NCBI GenBank assembly: GCA_905116865.2
Contig: CAJHNH020002431.1
Coordinates: 28,501-92,500, forward strand
From: Candidula unifasciata
Lineage: Eukaryota; Mollusca; Gastropoda; Stylommatophora; Geomitridae
Direction: 5' to 3'
DNA: 64,000 bases
The notes under the pieces are model-generated. The model saw only the letters and a list, made by a program, of their open reading frames with translations. It had not been told where the DNA came from and did no database searches. How positions within the stretch are numbered: the first letter of the stretch is position 1; each line of letters starts with the position of its first letter. The position numbers were made by a program, and so were the translations under genes. Below, in pieces: positions 57,106 to 64,000 of the stretch.

Positions 57106-57732
57106 CCTTTTGTTATCTGACAGATATTCCAAGCATCACATAGCTACTGTTCTGAATGTACCCTCATAAATTTTAGTAAAAATTCGCGCTTGACACTGAT
57201 AGGCCAAAGTTGGAAAACAATGCAACAGTTCCTATAGGATCTGCCTTAGTTTACACAGGTATACTTCTATGTGTAAAAAGTGGTGCCAGTTGTCCTATTA
57301 TCTGGTTTGCTTTAGTACATCGTGTGCTGATTTCTCTACCTATTCTTACTTCTGATGTGAAAATTGACTACAAACATTTAACTTCACCAGGTGGTTTTAT
57401 CTAGAAAACAAAGTGACAAAGTATACACGAATAGCTTGCCACAGTGAAAGACTTACTCATCAACATGACAGATAAGGATGATCGTATAAACTATGGACGT
57501 TATAGCTTGTTCTATTCACTGATTATAGAGAAGGTTTTTTTTTCTCTGCTGCTTCACAAATTGATATCTCGCCAACCAGTAAAAGATGGCATTGCATGTT
57601 AGGCGGTATGCTAATACACGTGGAAATAACGGGCATCTCGTTGGGCATGCCAGGGACCCGCATTTAATGGTTCAAAGTTGATGAATAACTTCTTATCCAT
57701 TTGCGACGTTTGATGTAACAATTTATTTAATA
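57106..57732. other. No feature seen
   Basis: A plus-strand frame of 64 codons (57210-57404) has no domain. No repeat recognised. Confidence 0.4.
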
Positions 57733-58077
57733 AGTTAGTTGCATATTCTTTGTAGAACGTCACACATCAACCGCAACATTCGTGGCTATTTATGGTTTCA
57801 CTAGACAATATTACGTTCGGAAGTTTGCCATTTGTCGGCTCTGTGACTAAGTCAATGCGAACGCTTCGTAATGCCGGGGTGCCGGGTTCGATCCCAGCAG
57901 CGGGCCATGCGCCTTGCGTTGGTTTTGACAGTGGTATCGGGGAGCCGACCGTCCAGGCCGCAATGGCAAACTACTGAACGTAAATTTGCCTAGAAAAACC
58001 ACACAACAGCCAGGGGCTGCTGCAGTTGGTTCTGCAACGTCCTGTAAAGGATACGAAACTAACAAAGTTTGCCATTT
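57733..58077. repeat. SINE A inserted into a minus-strand SINE A
   Basis: 57733-57833 is the 3' half of a minus-strand SINE A (GTTAGTTGCATATTC, TTTCACTAGACAATATTACG, AAGTTTGCCATTT). A complete plus-strand SINE A follows at 57834-58064. The 13-bp target AAGTTTGCCATTT is duplicated at 57821-57833 and 58065-58077. Confidence 0.95.
57834..58064 (+). repeat. SINE, family A, with target duplication
   Basis: Full copy with its exact ends fixed by the target duplication. The 5' end is GTCGGCTCTGTGACTAAGTC and the 3' end is GGATACGAAACTAACA, with no poly-A tail. This defines family A as 231 bp. Confidence 0.95.
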
Positions 58078-58085
58078 AGTGTTCG

Positions 58086-58138
58086 AGTTTTGGATCTGCA
58101 GCCGAGCGTCTAGTCGCTAGACCACGGCGGCTGCAAAT
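58086..58138 (-). repeat. SINE C head fragment, minus strand
   Basis: GGATCTGCAGCCGAGCGTCT and AGTCGCTAGACCACGGCGGC are the complement of the family C tRNA-like head. Confidence 0.65.
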
Positions 58139-58238
58139 TATGTCAAGGTCTAACACTTTATATTTCAAAGGCTGTAGCACTCATTGCTCAACCTCAGTTT
58201 TTTTTTTTTTTCACATAATGACGGCTTAAGTTATAGTA

Positions 58239-58518
58239 GTGCTGCTGACGTCACTGGGTCGGCTAACGATGCGTTAACGCAGCAGTTCTCAAACAGGAAA
58301 TAAACCAGCTTCCACGGTGGCGAGGCAAGACAGCTTAAATGTTAACTTTAAAGTATCTACATGCCTTCCTTCATAGCTTCAAAATTTTAGCTAACTTTTC
58401 TTGAATATTGCCGCGGCACCCATGGTATACGCTCACGGCACCCCAAGGTGCCTCGGCCCTCAGTTTGAGAACGCTGCGTTAACACTTTGTTAGCCCGACC
58501 CAGTGACGTCAGCAGCAC
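58239..58518. mobile_element. Inverted-repeat element with hAT-like inner ends
   Basis: Outer arms 58239-58279 and 58477-58518 are inverted copies of about 41 bp: GTGCTGCTGACGTCACTGGG, then TCGG and CTAAC. Inside them, CAGCAGTTCTCAAAC (from 58280) pairs with the complement of the right end CAGCGTTCTCAAAC (to 58476), which are hAT-like MITE ends. The 8 bp at each junction are CGTTAACG and CGTTAACA. The first is its own complement, so it can be read either as a target duplication or as part of a longer terminal repeat. Confidence 0.75.
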
Positions 58519-59630
58519 GGTCCGTCGTGGTGTAAGCCTGCGCATAAATTCGGCAGCTCTTTTCTTGGAGGAAACCGCAATTGTATTCTTCAAGAGTTGG
58601 AGAGCCGAAGAACAAAGCGAGGGAATCAGTTTCTCAACGCACTCTGTCTTGACAGACTCAATTGCCGTAAACAGTATTTAACATGCATCCGTGTGATACA
58701 CACGCCTGCACAATTTGAACGGCTCATCGCACGTTCATTTGCCGGTTATTCATCCGGATTTTAAAGAGAGAGCTATTAAATTCCGGTTTGCTGTTTTGCG
58801 GATTAGCTGCGGGAGAGGCGAAGACAGGCGGAAAATTAAACTCATTGTATCGTTGGCAGTCCCTCAGGGGAAAGCGTCGACGGGTCTCAGAGAATGCGTA
58901 AACAAACATTCTGCCAGGAAATATCAATCGCTGGGGAACCATTGAGGTCAAGAAGATATCAGAAATAAACAATCAGGTATTGATAGTTATCCTGGTAGGC
59001 GAAAAAAAGAAGTAGGTGTAGAAATGAAATAAGACCGACTACACATCACCATAGATATGAGAATCAATAACAGTTTTAGGACTAAATTAGTTAAGTTATT
59101 TAGTTAGTTATTTCACAGATTTTCCTCATTACAAATTCAGTCCATAAATGCCCTCCTCAGTAAATGCCGCAGAGTGCGATGGCTGAAGACACCAGTTCTG
59201 TGTTGATTTCTTATTCTTCTTTGGCTTCCTGCGTAGTGCTCTTGTCTGTCCACACCTTTTAGTTTTAGGAGCACGGAGATTAAAATAAAGTGACACTTTG
59301 TCGAGAAAGCTAATGACGTAAGGACTAGCTATATGTTCACAAATAACCAGGTGGATATCATATCTTGTATATGGGGTATTTGAGTCAGTAATGTAAATCG
59401 AAGCTTCTCAATGCCGTTAGACTTAAATAGGTGCATGGTGTAGGCCAGATAAACTAACATATTACAAGGAAATATCAGTTGTTGGGGAATCATTGAACTT
59501 AAAGAAATACTTAGATATAAACTAACATGAATTGACGGGTATCCTGGCAGGCAAAGAGAAGAAGTCAGAGTGATGTACAGAAAAAAAAAAAAAAACCTGA
59601 GCGTTTTAGAAAGATCCAGATTCAAGTGAC
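58519..59630. repeat. Featureless region holding a 110-bp direct repeat pair
   Basis: 58918-59025 (AGGAAATATCAATCGCTGGG, GAACCATTGAGGTCAAGAAG, TATCCTGGTAGGCGAAA) recurs with divergence at 59465-59578 (AGGAAATATCAGTTGTTGGG, TATCCTGGCAGGCAAAG). Both end near GAAGTAGGTG/GAAGTCAGAG. The family is unknown. A plus-strand frame of 76 codons (58715-58945) has no domain. Confidence 0.6.
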
Positions 59631-61320
59631 TGGGGCTCTGTCATCACAGGCTCTTTTTTTTCGATTAACAGTATCGTGATCGTCGACTAATAAGGTTCGA
59701 TTCTCATGGTAGTTTTAGTTTTACAAAAAACGCCTCTTGTTGTCTTCGGACAATGGTAAGAGAGTCTCATCGTTGAAGATATTGCGCCTCACTGTAGTGA
59801 ACTATTTTCTCCTGGATAAATTATGTTCCAGACCGAATGACGTCAGCTAATAAATATGAATGAGATATTTAAATGTAACAAGGACAGAGCCGTGAATCAC
59901 GGAAAAATGCTGGCCAAATGAAACCCGTGTGAATCGGAGAACACGAAAAAGTCGTAATAATAATGTGGGCGTTAAAGGATTATATAATGCCTTAGAAAGA
60001 GCATGTGAACAGTCTCGTTTAGGCCAAGATGTTGTCTAGTGTGTTCTTCTATCGTTCTACTTCTTTCTATGAGTGCCGTTCACAATACTTTCTGTTACTT
60101 GATCAATGCATGAAGAATGGAGGAGTGTTTGTTGTATCCATTATTTGTCTAAGTCTGAATGTACTTTCAACGCCTTAACTGGTCAGGCAGCTAAGGACTG
60201 ACAGAAATGCGCCTGCCAGCTGATTTGTGTTCGTCGCATACATGGAGATTTAGTTGTGTGTGCTAAAGTGTTATTGTGGAATGGGCGGAGGTGTTTCAAT
60301 CGGTAAAGGTAATGCTGACATTATTTAGCGTTTTCTTAGAATACCTAGACATGACCTTCATTATGTACTGGCTAAAGAAACAGCGAGTGGTGAATGAAGT
60401 GTGAATCTGCATTGTATCGTTTACTGTCGTCCATTTTACTCGCGGTGTTGATGTCGGTGCCTGAAAGAGGAGTCTGCGAGTGACTGGAGCCAAGGAGAAT
60501 AAGAACAGAGTCATTGCACTCACTGTATAGTGAGACAGCAAAGGGCACATTGTACAGGACCCTCATTGCGGAGACAGTAAACAGTTTTAAAGAAATCGGT
60601 TGACTATTTCCGTCTGTTCCGAGAAGGGCATCTCACTCCCCCCCCCCCTTTTTCACTTTACTAGCTAAATGCCTAACACGACTGTGTTCAAAATATCAAG
60701 CGTAAAAAAAATATATATATATATATATAAAATGTGAGGGGAAAAAGTCAAGTCCATGCACCGATATCTAATTTCTCACGCTAAAAAAGATTAATTCCTA
60801 GCATATGTAAGATGTTGAGTGTTAAAATTCAGACATAAATCTGTTTTGCCATTTCTTGGATGTAAGATTAAATATCAAAGCACATGTCATAAATATCCAT
60901 GCATATTTATTAATCTAGATTATTAAATGCCAAAATACGGTCAACGAATCAGCTCGAGCATCAGTTTTTGTAAGGTTTTAGCCGTCAGAATGAGGCCGAA
61001 CAATCTACCCCTGTATTTTCTGTTGTAAGCTGTCAAGTACAATGGACGTATCAAAAGGTACTCTAATTACTCAAGTAGTAGTTTTAATTGCCGTTAGAAA
61101 GGTTACTGACTCATTCGCTGGGTAATTTATTGATTTGATTTACTCATTGGTTGGTTGGTTGATGTATCTATTGATTGATTCCCTAATTAATTAGGGGTAG
61201 ATCGCTTGGTTGGTTGGTATCTTTATTCACTAGAATTGTTGTTGCGTGGTTCATTGATCGTTACGCTTTTAGATATAAATTAAACACATTCAAGATCATC
61301 AATAGATAAGGAAAAGAAGA
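59631..61320. other. 1.7 kb with no recognised feature
   Basis: Poly-C at about 60640-60648 and TA repeats at 60711-60728. GGTTGGTTGG motifs occur near 61147-61215. Minus-strand frames at 60296-60566 have no domain. Confidence 0.4.
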
Positions 61321-61324
61321 TGAC

Positions 61325-61475
61325 GTAATATAGACCACGCTGATGAAAACAGGCAAAAATATTATTAGAATGTCCTTTCAACGACTACGGAAACAAGGAA
61401 AGAACAACAAAACAATACGGAGAAGAGAAATGTAGACTGAGGTTAACAGAGTGGGAAAAAGGTCACGATGTGAAT
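61325..61475 (+). pseudogene. LINE C-terminal scrap
   Basis: Pieces over two frames resemble NIIRMSFQ, RKQGKNNKTIRRREM and EVNRVGK. This parallels NSITRMSLHW, GHRNKGRPKNTWRRE and EVRKIGR of the intact LINE at 31580-31700. Only the end of the ORF is left. Confidence 0.6.
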
Positions 61476-61570
61476 CAAGAAATCACATCAGTGCATTCGT
61501 GACATGCCCACACGTGTTCCGTCTCTTTCAACAGTAACCAACGAAGAGTTGACATTGTTCTTCTTCTGCG
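61475..61570 (-). pseudogene. LINE RNase H family C-terminal block, minus strand
   Basis: The complement gives MSTLRWLLLKETEHVWACHE, then CTDVIS and stop. It matches the Cys-containing end block at 54222 (TLHWLLKMRMKHAWKCPECC). The upstream part of this open frame has no similarity I recognise. Confidence 0.75.
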
Positions 61571-61914
61571 TTCATCCGAAGATGTAATTGCGCTGTGTCC
61601 GTTTACAGCAGGGATGCGATATTTGCACCTTTCGGCCAACACATCCGACTTTTGCCGGCATTTGTTGACCGGGGTTAGCCTTCCCGGTTGAGGTGACATT
61701 CTAACAGTATCAGTTGCAATCTGATTTAAAGTCCGCTTCTGTGTGAGTACTAAGGAAGAAAGAAAAAGATGCTTAAGTATTTTGGTTATCCCTGTTTGGG
61801 TATTTGATAACTTACATAAACAAACACGATCTGGATGATATGGACAACACATTTTCTCACGTATTTCAGAGGCAACAAAAATATTCAACTATCAGTTGTC
61901 CCCCCTCTTTAGTC

Positions 61915-62135
61915 TACATCGTTTGCAAACTCCAGAAAAAGTCCTGGCTGCAGGTCTGCCTCTGGACTTTGGTCTTGTCTCAGGATTTAAGTTTTGCATG
62001 GACATCCGTTTTACAGATCTGGCATATTTATGTGCAGATTTTTGGTTCCTTGCCGCTCAGGCATGCGCGCTCCAGATTCGAAGGCAAAGTCGATCCTATA
62101 TAAGTTGGCCAAGCTCCCTGTTTGGAACCTGCTTC
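61915..62135 (-). repeat. Element D, minus strand, truncated
   Basis: CAAACTCCAGAAAAAGTCCTGG, GACATCCGTTTTACAGATCT, TTTTTGGTTCCTTGCCGCTC and TCGAAGGCAAAGTCG match the complement of D. The LINE-like head is missing. Confidence 0.65.
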
Positions 62136-62440
62136 TAGGATGACTGTAAATAATTGTACAGAAGTCTTGATCTGTGTGCCCTCGATCGAGTGCACCAACA
62201 CGTGTGGCTCTGCACCTCTGCATTTTACTCAAGTATCTTTTATTTTCGATGCATAGAGACAAGAATCTATTTAACTTCTTGGACTAAGACGGAAACGCCA
62301 AAGGACCTCGCTGCCTAATTAAAACCATAATTGTTTGAAAATCGAAAACGACTGGGTCGATACGACCCAGCCTATACTATATTTTAAAATGAGAAAACTC
62401 ACCCACACACAAATATCATAATATTTATATCAGATGTGAT

Positions 62441-62885
62441 TCTTCTTCTTCTTCTTTCGTTCGCCTGAAAAAAGTTGTCTATATCAGCAGTTTTGTCTCT
62501 TGTATAAATTTCACTGTTGTTGTTAATTCATTCAGTAGTCCATAGAGTTTACGTTCCACTGTTGTTCTTTCTGACCAAAAGGTTTGCCTTAATGTGTCAA
62601 ATTCGGTGCAGTCCTGGAGTACATGCTCTGCTGTCTGGGGCACATTTCCACAGGTGCACATGGCTGATACACCTATCTTGAATTTTGTGTACATGTGGTT
62701 ACGTAATCGGTTGTGGCCTGTTCTGAGGCGGAGGATAATGACTTCTTCTGGTCTGTCAGATGTGATTCTAGCACACACCCGTTGAGAACAACGCCAATGT
62801 TATGGTGATGGTGGGCTATGCTGAATTTCTCCTTCTGTAAAATAGGTGAGGTGATCAAAATAGTGATGGAATCTTCCCCGTGCAA
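62441..62885 (-). pseudogene. LINE C-terminus of a second RNase H-type family, minus strand
   Basis: The complement gives VIILRLRTGHNRLRNHMYTK, CTCGNVPQTAEHVLQDC and KLYGLLNELTTTVKFIQETK. This is the conserved end of RNase H-bearing LINEs, where 'LRTGH-RL--H' precedes a zinc-binding C-x-C-x(7)-H-x(3-4)-C cluster. The Cys/His residues are present. A frameshift lies near 62700, and the upstream frame (62885-62673) retains only faint similarity. The element ends in a GAA tail read here as TTCTTCTTCTTCTTC (62441-62455). 5'-truncated, inactive. Confidence 0.85.
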
Positions 62886-63660
62886 TGAAACTAATTATTA
62901 AACAAATAATCCCAAACAACCAGACGACTGTAGCGTCAAGTCATCCACTGTCCACTTGGAAACCAAATCTTCAAAATGAGAAACACAATTACAGACATAT
63001 AAACATGCTTGTACACCTTGCATACTACAAGCATTTAAAATACATTTACAAAGAGTGTTTTTTGTTATTTAAATTAAAAAACAAAAGACTACAGTGGCAG
63101 CAGTCATTCAAAATAAATGAAATCAAACCAATCAGACAGTTACATCGGCAAGTTAGTGCACTATCAACTTGCCTGACGACGAATGTATCGCAAGAAAAAA
63201 TGTGGACCTTGAAAACATTCCCCCCAATTCTTTTAAGATGCAGTCACTCGACACATATTGAAGAGTCACAGTTTCCAGAGTGTCAGATGCCAATCTCTTC
63301 ATATTGCATGCACTGGCTTCCCCCAGACGGACTCTTATATTCCAGCTAATACCCATTATGAAAGCAGTATTTGCAGCGCGATGCATTTGTAACGAGAAGG
63401 GCCTGTCAGGTCTAATGCGCTTCCTGTACTAGAACTTCATGACAGCTGATCTCTGGTATCAATGTCTTGTCCACTGCGTCTAACCTTTAACCTTTCCAAC
63501 CTCGATATGAGTTCCTTAAGTGCTAATGGTTTTCATATTTAATTATTTTAGCCTAATCCGCACACTCTGCTCGCAAAGACTACTTCATTCGGTGGCTTAC
63601 AGAGGCCACATCTGACGTAATATTCCTGCCCATCAAGTTCTCAAAAAAGACTTAGCCTTT
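62886..63660. other. No assigned feature
   Basis: A plus-strand frame of 154 codons (62885-63349) is the longest non-repeat open frame outside the LINEs. It has no domain, signal peptide or repeat that I recognise, and its Lys/Asn/Thr-rich composition follows the AT-rich DNA. Confidence 0.35.
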
Positions 63661-63664
63661 TCCC

Positions 63665-63905
63665 TTCTTCTGCGGATCCGAATGTCGTGGGTTCAAGTCC
63701 TACTAACGGAGCCGAACTTTAAAAAAAAAAAGACCTCGTCTCCTGGGTCGACCCAGTCTTAAATAGAAACCACGTAAGTTCTGGGAAGTAAAGGCAGCCG
63801 GTGTGATGCTGACGACATCACCCATCAAGTGCCGATTGGTCTATAAAATATAGATCTAACCCTAAATGTTCTATACTCCTGAAGGTGTGGACAAGTTTTT
63901 TTTTG
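63665..63905 (+). repeat. SINE, family C
   Basis: GCGGATCCGAATGTCGTGGG, GTTCAAGTCC (B-box), GGTCGACCCAGTCTTAAAT, GGGAAGTAAAGGCAGCCGG and AGTGCCGATTGGTCTATAAA. Confidence 0.85.
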
Positions 63906-64000
63906 ACTCCACTTATTCCATAGTACATACGTTTAGTTTCATTAGCTACTGTAGCGTTGTTTCATTTTGCGGGGATCAACTTTTTGCCACGAAAAAAAAA

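Overview
The window is non-coding-rich animal DNA. It has no bacterial-style gene spacing. It carries very long microsatellites, several tRNA-headed SINE families, many broken non-LTR retrotransposons (LINEs), a decayed Tc1/mariner-type transposase, and small inverted-repeat DNA elements. The LINE and SINE types, including an RTE-like LINE with a GAA tail and SINE heads of the GTCGGCTCTGTGGCTAAG type, fit a mollusc, probably a gastropod. That is family-level impression, not proof. I see no complete host gene.

The one host coding signal I can support is small. A 107-bp exon on the minus strand (53368-53474) has a consensus splice acceptor and donor. It encodes the first half of an immunoglobulin domain resembling the first Ig domain of lachesin/IgLON-type cell-adhesion proteins. 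If it is real, much of the window may be intron of that gene, and its neighbouring exons lie outside or were not recognised.

Layout. 1-9 kb: a direct repeat, SINEs, one nested SINE pair, an RNase H LINE tail (3139-3879), a 420-bp TAG/GAA microsatellite and a 32-bp minisatellite inside a transposon-like head. 9-27 kb: GA, TA and poly-A tracts, paired SINE-B copies, a long decayed repeat (11526-13776), a 287-bp inverted-repeat element with a perfect 8-bp target duplication and telomere-like internal repeats (16468-16754), several LINE tails, and a 1.2-kb GATA/GACA tract (24798-26012). 28-33.5 kb: a nearly full-length RTE-like LINE (28574-31799) inserted into another LINE, with matching target duplications, beside a hAT-like MITE. 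34-42 kb: CA/TA arrays, SINEs, LINE tails, a GAA tract and a second 290-bp inverted-repeat element. 42.8-48.7 kb: LINE tail, decayed Tc1-type transposase, and two LINE fragments joined head to tail. 50-58.5 kb: a SINE split by another element, LINE pieces around a 47-bp inverted repeat, the Ig exon, an array of about 18 copies of a 43-bp repeat, a SINE inserted into a SINE, and a MITE inside a palindrome. 58.5-64 kb: sparse LINE tails and SINEs.

The elements show a hierarchy. The intact LINE shares its first 100 bases or so with a short element present in about eight copies, and both end in GAA-rich tails, so the short element may be mobilised by the LINE. Several large microsatellites begin where such tails end. 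SINE families B and C have different heads but the same 3' module.
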